The notes under the pieces are model-generated. The model was not told where the DNA came from and ran no database searches. It saw only the letters and a list, made by a program, of their open reading frames with translations. This document shows positions 36,560 to 46,382 of a stretch of DNA of 49,578 nt, piece after piece; within the stretch, counting starts at the first letter, position 1, and every line of letters starts with the position of its first letter. The DNA lies in NCBI GenBank assembly GCA_017525235.1, contig JAFXTC010000049.1, positions 1 through 49,578 of the forward strand, read 5' to 3'. The stretch is from Bacteroidaceae bacterium (lineage in GTDB: Bacteria; Bacteroidota; Bacteroidia; Bacteroidales; Bacteroidaceae). The position numbers and the translations under genes are program-made.

Positions 36560-37477
36560 TTATTTATTTTTAATTGTTTCAAAAATGTTTCTAAACGAGG
36601 TAGGGAAGGGGGTGTCAAATGTCATGGGCTCCCCAGTACGAGGATGATAGAAATTAAGTCGATAAGCGTGAAGGGCCAAGCGACCTATGGGATTACGTCC
36701 GTTTCCGTATTTTGTATCACCAGCGACAGGAAAACCAAGGTCGCTCATATGTACACGAATCTGATTCTTTCGACCTGTTTCTAGTCGAATCTCCACCAGA
36801 CTGTAGTCTTTATTCTTTTGTAACAAATGATAATGTGTAATAGCTTCCTTTCCGCCATTATCGATAGGACTGCTATAAGTAACAAATGCCTTATTGTCTT
36901 TAAGCCATGAATGTATGGTACCACCTTCCTGTTCCATGCTGCCACAGAGAACAGCCACATAACGGCGATCATATACTATGTCATGCCAGTTGTTTTCAAG
37001 AATTTGTTCCATCTCAATGCTTTTGGCATAAATCATCAAACCTGACGTCTCTCTATCCAAACGATGAACAACATGTGACGTACATTTAAAGTGACGCTTA
37101 TGGAAATATTCATCAAGAACAGATTTCACACAAAATTGATTAGGTGAGGATGCCATACTGAGAATACCTGGTTGTTTTTCAATAACCACAATATCCTTAT
37201 CTTCATAAACAATCTTTATATGTTTGCTTATAAGTTCTGTGCTGCGCTTATGTCGTGAGATTCTAACCATCTGACCGACAGAAAGCATATAATTATATTG
37301 TGTAACCAGCTTACGGTCTACGGTAACAGCATGTCCGGTAAGCAAATCCTTTACACGATTTCTGCTTATGCCAGACATCTGCTTTAACATGAATTCCATC
37401 AATTCCTGTGGTTCCCTGACTGGTAATTCAATGTATTTCTGTGCTGCGTATTCTGCTCCTGTAATATTTCTGCCCAT
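36560..37477 (-). CDS. RluA-family pseudouridine synthase
   Basis: This 305-residue enzyme isomerises uridines in RNA. The ATG at 37477 is preferred over a TTG one codon upstream. An S4-like N-terminal domain (SGISRNRVKDLLTG) is followed by the catalytic domain with HRLDRETSG (D141) and the LETGRKNQIRVHM segment. The target (23S rRNA or tRNA) cannot be told from sequence alone. A perfect 12-bp palindrome, TAATCGCGATTA (37487-37498), sits just upstream. Confidence 0.9.
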   Translation of the reverse strand: MGRNITGAEYAAQKYIELPVREPQELMEFMLKQMSGISRNRVKDLLTGHAVTVDRKLVTQYNYMLSVGQMVRISRHKRSTELISKHIKIVYEDKDIVVIEKQPGILSMASSPNQFCVKSVLDEYFHKRHFKCTSHVVHRLDRETSGLMIYAKSIEMEQILENNWHDIVYDRRYVAVLCGSMEQEGGTIHSWLKDNKAFVTYSSPIDNGGKEAITHYHLLQKNKDYSLVEIRLETGRKNQIRVHMSDLGFPVAGDTKYGNGRNPIGRLALHAYRLNFYHPRTGEPMTFDTPFPTSFRNIFETIKNK

Positions 37478-37486
37478 CAAAAACCG

Positions 37487-37498
37487 TAATCGCGATTA
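37487..37498. promoter_or_regulatory. 12-bp palindrome upstream of the pseudouridine synthase
   Basis: TAATCGCGATTA is a perfect palindrome 9 bp before the ATG at 37477. It may be a protein-binding site or chance. Confidence 0.35.
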
Positions 37499-37520
37499 TG
37501 TTTACAAACTCATTCTCTAT

Positions 37521-38429
37521 TTATGATTCTTCAATCTCCTCTTCTTGAAGTTCTTCTTCTTTCTCTTGTATGGTAAAAGCCTCTAGGTCTTGTACGGTTC
37601 CATTGAAAATGTTGCAATCAACAAAACCTTTTATTCCATCAACTTTGCCACAATCTGTATGCTGCCACATTACCCAGTCACCTTTATATTCAAGTTTATT
37701 TATATAATAATGTGCAATCCAATATGGATATTTATTAAACACTGAATCATTTAGATAATCTTTCTTGAACTTGTAGCTTGTATATAAGATTGGCTTTACA
37801 CCATATTTCTTCTCAACAATATCAAGCCATTTCTTAACATCTTTCTGAAGTTGTAGCTTTGTGAGGTTTCCTGTTTTCTCTATATCGAGAACTGGAGGCA
37901 AATCTCCAGGAACAAGATGTACCTGATGCAAATAGAAATTTGCTTGTAATGTAGCATCTACGCCAGGAACGAAAAAGTGATAAGCTCCTCGAATAAAGTC
38001 ATTCTCTTTTGCCTGAAAAAAATTATCATTAAAATCATCGTCAAAGAGATTGCTTCCTTCTGTAGCTTTTATGATGATGAAACGCACAGGGTCATTATTA
38101 AGCGAGGCGTTTCTAAGTTTTTCCCATTTAATATTATTCTGATAATGACTGATGTCAATACCTCTTACATTATAGCCCTCAGGATATTCCGGTTCACCAT
38201 AAATGGCTTTCCACCTGAAACTATATGGGCTTACAAAAAAGTAATAAAAAAGACCTATGTATGCAACAGCAACCAGAATAATGCCTACCCAGATATATAC
38301 AGCATAGCGTCCAAAAACAGAATTCTTACTTTTAGGTCTTCTGCTTTTTCCGCTTTTGGGACTCGATGAAACTGGTTTTTTGTTTATCGAACCGCCCCTT
38401 GTTCTTCTGGGTCTATAATTGCTAGCCAA
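37521..38429 (-). CDS. membrane-anchored GH25 muramidase
   Basis: This 302-residue protein has a basic N-terminus, one membrane segment (about residues 42-66) and a glycoside hydrolase family 25 domain. Signatures are GIDISHYQ (D92), IIKATEGSN, RGAYHFFVPG and VLDIEKTG (D182, E184). It probably cuts peptidoglycan from the periplasmic face of the inner membrane. No ATG is available: the frame runs back to a stop with a TTG at 38429 as the best start. A hairpin lies 18 bp before it. Confidence 0.85.
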   Translation of the reverse strand: MASNYRPRRTRGGSINKKPVSSSPKSGKSRRPKSKNSVFGRYAVYIWVGIILVAVAYIGLFYYFFVSPYSFRWKAIYGEPEYPEGYNVRGIDISHYQNNIKWEKLRNASLNNDPVRFIIIKATEGSNLFDDDFNDNFFQAKENDFIRGAYHFFVPGVDATLQANFYLHQVHLVPGDLPPVLDIEKTGNLTKLQLQKDVKKWLDIVEKKYGVKPILYTSYKFKKDYLNDSVFNKYPYWIAHYYINKLEYKGDWVMWQHTDCGKVDGIKGFVDCNIFNGTVQDLEAFTIQEKEEELQEEEIEES

Positions 38430-38447
38430 AGCCTTTTTTAAGTAATC

Positions 38448-38480
38448 CCCCTCTCCTACTCTATAAAAGCAGAAGAGGGG
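38448..38480. terminator. weak hairpin between pfp and the GH25 gene
   Basis: CCCCTCT (38448-38454) pairs with AGAGGGG (38474-38480), with a 19-nt loop. On the minus strand it lacks a T run, so it may be a processing or leader structure rather than a terminator. Confidence 0.4.
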
Positions 38481-38496
38481 AATTGTATGAAACTAA

Positions 38497-40143
38497 TTAT
38501 TTCTGTTCTAGAGCCAATGTCTTTGTGCACTGGTCGCAAACTTCAGAGGGACCCCAATATTGGATGGGACCTGGATATACATAGCAGGTATTCTTTGCCC
38601 ACTCTTCGCGTTTGCTAGCGAAGAACTTGAAGGGGGCGCCATCCAACTCAACGAGAGCTTTACGGATTACGGGCTTCATAGCACCGTTACGACGTTCCAT
38701 ATTCATCATCATTGTGATGGGCACACCACCAGCAATCCATTCATCAGCAGGAGCTGTTGTATTCTTGATAACAGACATATAACCTGTCTTGCCATTGGCA
38801 ATCAAGCGGCTGGCATTGAAACCAAGGCTATAGCAGTAGTCTGCATCATAGTTAGAAGGAGCTGCACAACGACCCTCGTAACCAAAGAAGTGGTGCTGGG
38901 CGCTGAACTTTCCATTATATTTGCCTTCTGCCTTCCAAGCAGCCAATTTAGTGGCAACCATAGCAGAAAGCAACTTCTCAGTCTCGATGAGAGAAACCTG
39001 AACGTTGCCGTGTGGATCACGGTCGAGGCAAAGCTGAAGTTCAACATCCTTGGGCAATGATTCCAAAACTGCCAGATTCTCAGGAGCAATATGTCCCTTT
39101 ACAAAAGCAACCTGCTCGTCCTTTGAAGCAAACTCACGACTCTCACCTGTTGCAGGATCTGTCAATACCTCATTCAACTCAGCAATTAGCTTCTTGATTG
39201 CGGGAATGAACTCAATAAGACCTTCAGGAATCAATACTGTACCAAAGTTGTTACCTTCTGCAGCACGGGCAGCAACAATCTTAGCCAAATATGTTACTAC
39301 ATCATCAAGGGACATCTCCTTCTTCTCAACTTCCTCAGAAATCAAACATGCATTAGGCTGTGTCTGCAAAGCACATTCAAGAGCGATGTGAGAAGCAGAA
39401 CGTCCCATCAGTTTGATGAAGTGCCAGTATTTGCGGGCAGAGTTACAGTCGCGCTGAATGTTACCAATCAACTCGCTATAGGTCTTGCAAGCTGTATCAA
39501 AACCGAAACTGGTCTCGATCTGCTCGTTCTTCAAGTCGCCGTCAATGGTTTTAGGACAACCAATTACCTGAACACCATACTTCTTAGCTGCATAATACTC
39601 AGCCAGGACACAAGCGTTGGTATTTGAGTCGTCACCACCAATAATAACCAAAGCTTTGATACCAAGCTTACGTAGAATCTCTATACCGCTTTCAAACTGA
39701 GCTTCTTTTTCCAGTTTTGTACGACCGGAACCAATGATGTCAAAACCACCAGTGTTACGATATTCATCGATGAAAGCATCAGTAAACTCAACATACTTAT
39801 GGTCAACCAAACCACCAGGTCCCATCAGGAAACCATACAACTTACAGTTAGGGTTCAGTGACTTAACGCCGTCATAGAGACCGCTTATAACATTGTAACC
39901 GCCGGGAGCCTGACCACCACTGAGGATGATACCAACGTTAAAGGGCTCAAGAGCTTTCTGTTCACCTGCCTCGAAAGTAATAACAGGCATACCATAGGTA
40001 TTGGGGAACATGGCCTTAATTTCATCCTGATTACCAACACTCTGAGTGGCTGCACCCTCAACAGCAACTACAGGACCCTGCAGAGCCTTGGGGAGCTTAG
40101 GCTGATAGGCAGCACGAGCCACCTGTAATGCGCTTTTTTCCAT
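38497..40143 (-). CDS. pfp: diphosphate-fructose-6-phosphate 1-phosphotransferase
   Basis: PFP phosphorylates fructose 6-phosphate with pyrophosphate in a reversible glycolytic step. At 548 residues it is the long form. The PPi-type active site has IIGGDDSNTNA, with Asp where ATP enzymes have Gly, and CPKTIDGDLKN. MGRSASHIALECALQTQPN and the substrate segment YEGRCAAPSNYD are also present. A -7-like TAATTTTG lies at 40198-40205 without a clear -33. Confidence 0.96.
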   Translation of the reverse strand: MEKSALQVARAAYQPKLPKALQGPVVAVEGAATQSVGNQDEIKAMFPNTYGMPVITFEAGEQKALEPFNVGIILSGGQAPGGYNVISGLYDGVKSLNPNCKLYGFLMGPGGLVDHKYVEFTDAFIDEYRNTGGFDIIGSGRTKLEKEAQFESGIEILRKLGIKALVIIGGDDSNTNACVLAEYYAAKKYGVQVIGCPKTIDGDLKNEQIETSFGFDTACKTYSELIGNIQRDCNSARKYWHFIKLMGRSASHIALECALQTQPNACLISEEVEKKEMSLDDVVTYLAKIVAARAAEGNNFGTVLIPEGLIEFIPAIKKLIAELNEVLTDPATGESREFASKDEQVAFVKGHIAPENLAVLESLPKDVELQLCLDRDPHGNVQVSLIETEKLLSAMVATKLAAWKAEGKYNGKFSAQHHFFGYEGRCAAPSNYDADYCYSLGFNASRLIANGKTGYMSVIKNTTAPADEWIAGGVPITMMMNMERRNGAMKPVIRKALVELDGAPFKFFASKREEWAKNTCYVYPGPIQYWGPSEVCDQCTKTLALEQK

Positions 40144-40276
40144 AACTCGATAAACTTTCTTTAATGTTATTTTGTTCTATATTCACTTTTCGCAGCGCAA
40201 AATTACAAAAAGTAGAGGAAATAAAGAAGGAATGTACAATTTTTCTCCTTTTTTATTAAAAATAAACATTTGCATA

Positions 40277-40307
40277 ATTGAGGTTTGAAGATTTTTTCAT
40301 ATCTTTG
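40277..40307 (+). promoter_or_regulatory. promoter of the 40.3-kb gene run
   Basis: ATTG (40277-40280), 19 bp and TATCTTTG (40300-40307) lie 32 bp before the ATG at 40340. This supports that start over an in-frame ATG at 40325. Confidence 0.6.
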
Positions 40308-40339
40308 CTTTGTAACTTACCAGATTGTTTTTTTGTATT

Positions 40340-40606
40340 ATGAAAAGAAGAGAGATTAAAAAAGACATTAATTCGTTGTGTGGCGACTTGTTCGCTGAGT
40401 GTGTAGCTTTACTTCATTACAAGAATAAGCCAGACACTAAGGACGTTGAAAATGTTATGCTTACCATTCTGAACATGCAGGACGATATGATAAGCAGACT
40501 TTCACACGTTGAACCTGGCAGCACAAAGCTTTTCTTTAAGAAATTACGCGAGGAACTATTGGCTCGTACAGAAGAGATTGTTGAGCAAATAAAGGCGTTG
40601 GCTTAA
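40340..40606 (+). CDS. small unknown protein, 88 residues
   Basis: I do not recognise this protein beyond its occurrence as a hypothetical in this group. It starts MKRREIKKDINSLCGDLFAE, is highly charged and appears fully helical, with no signal peptide or membrane segment. The ATG at 40340 follows the promoter. It ends 8 bp before the acyltransferase gene and is probably its first operon partner. Confidence 0.75.
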   Translation: MKRREIKKDINSLCGDLFAECVALLHYKNKPDTKDVENVMLTILNMQDDMISRLSHVEPGSTKLFFKKLREELLARTEEIVEQIKALA

Positions 40607-40614
40607 TAAATGAT

Positions 40615-41160
40615 ATGCTTCAAAAATTAAGCAGGAAGATCTTATTTGACTGGTTGGGATTCCGCGAGATTGTAACAGAACCCCTGCCGGATAAGTGTGT
40701 CATTGCTTTGGCACCACATACCAGCAACTGGGATTTTATCATTGGCAGACTATATACAACAGCTATTGGCGAGACAAACCATTTTTTAATGAAAAAGGAA
40801 TGGTTCTTCTGGCCTTTGGGAATCATTATGCGACGTATGGGCGGAATTCCTGTCCATCGTAACAAGAAAATGAATGTAACAGATTCCGTTGCTGAACAGG
40901 CCAGGAAAGCTGACACATTCAGGGTTTGTGTAACTCCAGAGGGAACACGTAAGGCAAATGCTGATTGGAAGAAAGGGTTCTACTACATTGCTTTGAAGGC
41001 AGACATCCCAATCCTGTTATATGGGCTTGATTTTAAGACAAAATCTATTGTTTGTACCAAAACGCTCATTCCAAATGGGGATATAGATAATCAGCTACAG
41101 GAAATCAAGGATTACTTCCGTAGTTTTACTGGCAAACATCCAAAACAATTTGCATTATAG
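40615..41160 (+). CDS. PlsC-like 1-acyl-glycerol-3-phosphate acyltransferase family protein
   Basis: This 181-residue protein has the acyltransferase HX4D motif as HTSNWD (about residue 35) and the phosphate-binding CVTPEGTRK segment. It is shorter than typical PlsC (about 240 residues) and lacks an obvious N-terminal membrane helix. It probably transfers an acyl chain to a phospholipid or similar acceptor. The exact substrate is unknown. It is 2 bp upstream of the amidase gene. Confidence 0.82.
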   Translation: MLQKLSRKILFDWLGFREIVTEPLPDKCVIALAPHTSNWDFIIGRLYTTAIGETNHFLMKKEWFFWPLGIIMRRMGGIPVHRNKKMNVTDSVAEQARKADTFRVCVTPEGTRKANADWKKGFYYIALKADIPILLYGLDFKTKSIVCTKTLIPNGDIDNQLQEIKDYFRSFTGKHPKQFAL

Positions 41161-41162
41161 TT

Positions 41163-44072
41163 ATGTTTTTCAGGGGTTTTGTTGTTTCACTTCTTCTTTT
41201 CTTTCTTTGTCTTGCAGATTGCAATGCTCAGCGTAGACGAAACGAGAAGACTCCTTTGGCTATTTATTTTGAGAATTATCAAAACCCCAACTTTTCGTCT
41301 GCTGAAAAAATAAAGATTGAAGACCTGGATATCAATAATGAGGAGAAAAGATATGCAGTCTATCTGAATGAGGCATTTAAATCCCAACCGTTTACCCCCA
41401 CTTTGGTTCAACGCATATACGAGGATGTTCGCAGAACTTTAGGAGCACCCTATAACACGTATCAGATTGTCATATATGCTCAGGATACTCCCATCGAACA
41501 ACTGATTCCCATCAATCTCCTTTCTGAGCGTGACAGTTTAAGGACATACGTAAAAAACCCATACAAAGGAAACGCCTGGGTCACTCCCGTCAATCTCCCC
41601 TACTCCACAGATAAAGGATTAAAGGGAAGACATTTGTGTGTCTGGGCCAGCCACGGAAAATACTATAATGTTAAGAATGGAGAATGGATCTTCCAACGCC
41701 CGTATCTGTATTGCACCACAGAGGATTTGTTCACACAAAGCATTGTAGTTCCATACCTGATTCCCATGTTGGAGAATTCTGGTGCGATAGTATTCACTCC
41801 ACGCGAGAGAGACTGGCAGAAAAACGAGGTGATTGTTGATAATGACATGAACGACGCAGAAGGCTCTTATGCTGAGAATCATACAAAATTTGAATGGGAA
41901 GGCAGTACACCAGGCTATTGTAAGACACATCCTGTTTATGCTGACAAACAAAACCCTTTCACAGAAGGTTCATACAGATTTGTTGAAGCAACTTCAAACA
42001 AACGGCAACTAAGCTCGGCTATATGGATTCCAGAAATCAAGGAAAGCGGAGACTATGCTGTCTACGTTTCCTATAAGACTTTACCAAATAGTGTAAGTGA
42101 TGCCAATTATACCGTTGTACATCAGGGTGTTGCGACAAGCTATAAAGTAAATCAACAGATGGGTGGCGGAACATGGGTTTACCTCGGAACCTTCCACTTT
42201 GAGAAAGGAAGAAACAACCAGAACTGCATATATCTCACCAACCATAGTTCATACCGTGGAGTCGTAACGGCTGATGCTGTCAGGCTGGGTGGCGGAATAA
42301 GTAACATTGTCAGAAGTGACACTTTGATGAATAATCCTATGCGGAGTGGTCTGCCACGTTGTCTTGAGGGAGCACGTTATACGGCACAATGGTCAGGATT
42401 CCCTTATGAGGTGTATTCGAGAGACGGGACAGATGATTATTCAGATGACATCAGGGTACGTTCCTATGTTCAGAATTACTTGGCTCGTGGAAGTGCCTAT
42501 TTGCCTGGCGACAGTGGCCTCTGTGTTCCTCTTGAACTGAGTCTGGCAGTTCATAGTGATGCGGGATATAGAAAAGACTATTCCTATATTGGCACCCTTG
42601 GCATTTACACTACGGGCTATTATGATAACATTACAGGTGCCGGTCTTTCAAGACTTACAAGTCGAGATCTGGCAGATATGGTAATGACACAGGTTACCAA
42701 CGACCTTTCTCTTACGTATGGACGCTGGAACCGCAGACAGTTGTACGACAAGAATTATGGCGAATCACGCGACCCTCAGGTTCCTGCCATGATTCTCGAG
42801 ATGTTGAGTCACCAGAATTGGCAGGATATGCGTTTGGCGCATGATCCTACATTCAAGTTCACTATGGCAAGGGCTATCTACAAAGGTGTTTTGAAATATG
42901 TTAATGCCGTGCATCAAAATGCAGACTTTATGATTCAACCCCTTCCCGTAAAGAATCTATCTGCAATTATCTCCACACAAAGCAATGAGGTTCGGCTGAG
43001 TTGGGCTCCCACCGAAGATAAGTTGGAACCGTCAGCACAACCTACGCACTACATTATTTATACAAGCGCTGGAAGCAAGGGGTATGACAATGGAATACTG
43101 GTTGCTGCCAGCGAGACGTCTGTTACCTTATCATTAGAACCTAAGGTGCTGTATCGTTTTAAAGTCTGTGCAGTAAACGAGGGTGGTAAGAGTATGTCGA
43201 ACCAAGAGGTTTGTGCTTACTACAGTTCATCAGAAAGCAGAAACATTCTCATGGTAGATGGCTTTCAACGCTTAGCCGGACCACTTCCCGTCGACAATGA
43301 TTCACTACGCGGATTCCGCTTAGATCTTGACCCAGGCATCATAGATGTTAAATCACCCGTATATTGCGGATATCAGTATTTGTTCAGTAAGGATTCATGG
43401 AATAGTATTGGCGAAAGCGGTAATGAATTTGAAGGCATGATTCTGGCTGGCAATACACATGATTACTGTTCACAATATGCGATGGATGTTATTTCCAGTG
43501 GAATGGATTATAACATAAGCAGTTGCGTTTCTTCGTCCCTGCCGACACTGAACACCTCATCATTCCAACTGATAAATCTAATCTTTGGAGCACAAAAACA
43601 AGACGGATATAGTCTATGTACATACAAAACCTTCACGCCGGAATTAATGAATGCCGTCTCTTCGTATGCGGCTCAAGGCGGAAACCTTATGCTTAGTGGC
43701 GCATTTATAGGGGCAGACATGCAAACACCTGCAGAACGGATGTTTACCAGCAACGTGTTTAAGTTTAATTATGAACTGTCGTTGCCTTTAGACAGCATAA
43801 GTAGTATCGATGGTATGAATACAAGTGTTCAGGTGTACCATAGTCCTAACGAGATTCATTATTGGGTCAGAACGGCTGATGTGTTACGTGGTACAGAGGG
43901 CTCCTTCTGTACAATGCTCTACAAACAGACGGATTTGCCGTCAGCAATTGCATACCAAGGAACCGACAGAAGGTCGCTTTCTTTTGGATTTCCCCTAGAG
44001 TGTATCATGGATGAGAATGTGCGCAGGAATATTATTGCTGCTTCCATCCAATTTTTGTTAAGTAACAACTAA
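41163..44072 (+). CDS. secreted amidase-like protein split by a golvesin-type domain, with Fn3
   Basis: This 969-residue exported protein has a signal peptide (about residues 1-22). The Amidase_3 fold appears in two parts: H164 (WASHGK), E187 (TTEDLFTQ) and TPRERD, then H464 (LAVHSDAG) and E546 (PAMILEMLSH). These fit the zinc ligands and catalytic glutamate of N-acetylmuramoyl-L-alanine amidases. Residues about 240-380 between them resemble the golvesin/xanthan-lyase C-terminal domain (VTADAVRLGGG). A fibronectin III domain (about 597-688) and an unassigned region follow. Peptidoglycan cleavage is inferred from the motifs. Confidence 0.75.
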   Translation: MFFRGFVVSLLLFFLCLADCNAQRRRNEKTPLAIYFENYQNPNFSSAEKIKIEDLDINNEEKRYAVYLNEAFKSQPFTPTLVQRIYEDVRRTLGAPYNTYQIVIYAQDTPIEQLIPINLLSERDSLRTYVKNPYKGNAWVTPVNLPYSTDKGLKGRHLCVWASHGKYYNVKNGEWIFQRPYLYCTTEDLFTQSIVVPYLIPMLENSGAIVFTPRERDWQKNEVIVDNDMNDAEGSYAENHTKFEWEGSTPGYCKTHPVYADKQNPFTEGSYRFVEATSNKRQLSSAIWIPEIKESGDYAVYVSYKTLPNSVSDANYTVVHQGVATSYKVNQQMGGGTWVYLGTFHFEKGRNNQNCIYLTNHSSYRGVVTADAVRLGGGISNIVRSDTLMNNPMRSGLPRCLEGARYTAQWSGFPYEVYSRDGTDDYSDDIRVRSYVQNYLARGSAYLPGDSGLCVPLELSLAVHSDAGYRKDYSYIGTLGIYTTGYYDNITGAGLSRLTSRDLADMVMTQVTNDLSLTYGRWNRRQLYDKNYGESRDPQVPAMILEMLSHQNWQDMRLAHDPTFKFTMARAIYKGVLKYVNAVHQNADFMIQPLPVKNLSAIISTQSNEVRLSWAPTEDKLEPSAQPTHYIIYTSAGSKGYDNGILVAASETSVTLSLEPKVLYRFKVCAVNEGGKSMSNQEVCAYYSSSESRNILMVDGFQRLAGPLPVDNDSLRGFRLDLDPGIIDVKSPVYCGYQYLFSKDSWNSIGESGNEFEGMILAGNTHDYCSQYAMDVISSGMDYNISSCVSSSLPTLNTSSFQLINLIFGAQKQDGYSLCTYKTFTPELMNAVSSYAAQGGNLMLSGAFIGADMQTPAERMFTSNVFKFNYELSLPLDSISSIDGMNTSVQVYHSPNEIHYWVRTADVLRGTEGSFCTMLYKQTDLPSAIAYQGTDRRSLSFGFPLECIMDENVRRNIIAASIQFLLSNN

Positions 44073-44105
44073 AATAAAGTATATATGTATAAGATAATAT
44101 GTAAC

Positions 44106-44423
44106 ATGAAAGCTTCTCGAACAATAGACATCTCCGAGAAGCAACTACAGACAATTGAAAAGTATTCGCTTTTCAACGAATTGTTAGATAGTAACGGTAT
44201 CGTCGACGAGAGCGTGTTGGATAAGCTAAGACTCAACGTCCGTTCCATTCTTGACTCTAATTCTTCAGATTCAGATTTACTGGATTTGTGCCAGAATGTA
44301 ATATTCCATAACAATATGAAGTGCTTTGGACTCCATCAGTTGATATTGCTGTATATCGACTGGGAAAAAGAGCAGCTGGACGCACTTAAACCAACATTAA
44401 AAGAAGGTCTGGCCGAGGAGTAA
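44106..44423 (+). CDS. small unknown protein, 105 residues
   Basis: I do not recognise this helical, acidic protein (MKASRTIDISEKQLQTIEKY...). An in-frame ATG at 44085 would add seven residues and is also possible. It ends 8 bp before the YgiQ gene and starts 33 bp after the amidase. No signal peptide or membrane segment is present. The CLHQLILLYIDWEK-like C-terminal part is hydrophobic-amphipathic. Confidence 0.7.
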   Translation: MKASRTIDISEKQLQTIEKYSLFNELLDSNGIVDESVLDKLRLNVRSILDSNSSDSDLLDLCQNVIFHNNMKCFGLHQLILLYIDWEKEQLDALKPTLKEGLAEE

Positions 44424-44431
44424 CGGGATTA

Positions 44432-46324
44432 ATGGAGTACAAGTTGTCTGACTGGCTTCCCACAACCCGTAAAGAGATGGATCTTCGCGGGTGGGATTGT
44501 GCTGACGTGATATTGTTCAGCGCTGATGCCTACGTGGACCATCCTTCCTTCGGAGCAGCTGTTATTGGCAGATTGTTGGAAGCTGAAGGACTACGTGTTT
44601 GCATTGTACCACAGCCCGACTGGCATGGCGACTTTCGTGATTTCAAGAAACTGGGCAGACCAAGGCTTTGGTTTGGCATTGCACCAGGCTGCATGGACAG
44701 CATGGTTAACAAATATACGGCAGCCAGACGTCTTAGGAGCGAGGACGCTTACAGTCCTGACGGGCGTCACGACCTCAGGCCGGAATATCCAACCATTGTC
44801 TATTCCAAAATCCTCAGGCAACTTTATCCAGATGTTCCCATTGTGTTGGGTGGCATTGAGGCCAGTTTGCGCAGAGTCATGCATTACGACTACTGGAAGG
44901 AACGCTTTATGCCCAGTATCCTCATAGACAGCGAGGCAGACATTATCACCTATGGAATGGGCGAAAAACCCACATTGCAGCTTTCAAATATATTGTCGGA
45001 AGCATTGGTCGATTATCACCCTGCACTCTTTTACGATGAAAATGGCGAATCATATATAACGCGAGATACTTTCCGCGATGTCATTCAAAGGCAAAACAAT
45101 GTTCCGCAAACAGTTTCCTTATATGATTATCAGGAAATACCAGGAGGCATACAAAAAGATGATATCGTGCTGCACAGCTACGAGGATTGTTTGTCTAACC
45201 TCAAACTGCATGCCGAGAACTTCCGTCATGTCGAGGAAGAAAGCAACAAGCTGAAAGCTCAGCGCTTACTGCAGGAAACAAGAGGGAAATGGGTTGTTGT
45301 AAATCCTCCCTTTCCTCCTTTAACTCAGGAAGAATTGGATCATAGCTTCGACCTCCCCTATACTCGTCTACCCCATCCCAAATATAATGGTAAGCGGATT
45401 CCTGCATACGACATGATTAAGTTCAGTGTTAACTTACATCGTGGCTGTTTTGGCGGATGTGCATTCTGTACCATTAGCGCACATCAGGGCAAGTTTATCA
45501 TGAGTCGTTCCAAGGAGAGCATACTTAGAGAGGTTCGTCAGATTGCCACACAACCAGATTTCAAAGGTTACCTTAGCGACTTGGGCGGGCCAAGTGCCAA
45601 TATGTATATGATGCATGGCAAAAATCTAAAAGCCTGTGCTGCCTGTAAACGCCCTTCGTGTATTCACCCTCAGATTTGTCCTAATCTGAACGGTGACCAC
45701 AGGCCGCTTCTCGATATTTACCGCGAAGTGGATAAGATCCCCAATATAAAGAAAAGTTTTATAGGCAGTGGTGTAAGATACGACCTTTTGCTGCACGACT
45801 GGAAAGATGAGACATTGAACCGAGCTGCCAGAGAATATACACGCGAACTGATTGTAAATCATGTTAGCGGTAGATTGAAGGTCGCACCTGAGCATACCTC
45901 TGATCATGTGCTTGAAATTATGCGTAAACCTTCCTTCCGCCTGTTTCATCAGTTCAAGAAGGTGTTCGATGACATTTGCCGAAAGGAACGTCTGCACCAA
46001 CAGATTATACCTTATTTTATAAGTAGTCATCCTGGGTGTCATGCACAAGATATGGCAGAACTGGCTATTGAGACCAAGAACATGGACTTTCAGTTAGAGC
46101 AGGTTCAGGATTTCACCCCTACTCCTCTTACTGTAGCTACAACTTGTTGGGCAACAGGCTATCACCCATATACATTAGAGCCCATTTTCTCGGCTAAAAC
46201 GCCAAAAGACAAGCAGCAACAACGCATGTTCTTCTTCTGGTACAAGAAGGAGGAACGTCGTAATATCGAGCAATATCTTAAACAAATTAAACGTCTGGAT
46301 TTAATTAAGCGGTTGTTTAGATAA
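44432..46324 (+). CDS. YgiQ family radical SAM protein
   Basis: This 630-residue protein has the radical SAM cluster motif CFGGCAFC, preceded by SVNLHRG, with a YgiQ-type N-terminal domain (LFSADAYVDHPSFG) and a C-terminal DUF3362-like part containing DFTPTPLTVATT. It holds a 4Fe-4S cluster and uses S-adenosylmethionine. The reaction is unknown. An extra cysteine group (CAACKRPSCIHPQIC) follows the SAM domain and may hold another metal site. It is co-directional and tightly spaced with its neighbours. Confidence 0.93.
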   Translation: MEYKLSDWLPTTRKEMDLRGWDCADVILFSADAYVDHPSFGAAVIGRLLEAEGLRVCIVPQPDWHGDFRDFKKLGRPRLWFGIAPGCMDSMVNKYTAARRLRSEDAYSPDGRHDLRPEYPTIVYSKILRQLYPDVPIVLGGIEASLRRVMHYDYWKERFMPSILIDSEADIITYGMGEKPTLQLSNILSEALVDYHPALFYDENGESYITRDTFRDVIQRQNNVPQTVSLYDYQEIPGGIQKDDIVLHSYEDCLSNLKLHAENFRHVEEESNKLKAQRLLQETRGKWVVVNPPFPPLTQEELDHSFDLPYTRLPHPKYNGKRIPAYDMIKFSVNLHRGCFGGCAFCTISAHQGKFIMSRSKESILREVRQIATQPDFKGYLSDLGGPSANMYMMHGKNLKACAACKRPSCIHPQICPNLNGDHRPLLDIYREVDKIPNIKKSFIGSGVRYDLLLHDWKDETLNRAAREYTRELIVNHVSGRLKVAPEHTSDHVLEIMRKPSFRLFHQFKKVFDDICRKERLHQQIIPYFISSHPGCHAQDMAELAIETKNMDFQLEQVQDFTPTPLTVATTCWATGYHPYTLEPIFSAKTPKDKQQQRMFFFWYKKEERRNIEQYLKQIKRLDLIKRLFR

Positions 46325-46382
46325 CGAAAACCAAAACGATAACCAAAAAAAAACGGTAAACAATAAACTAAAATATAAGATT

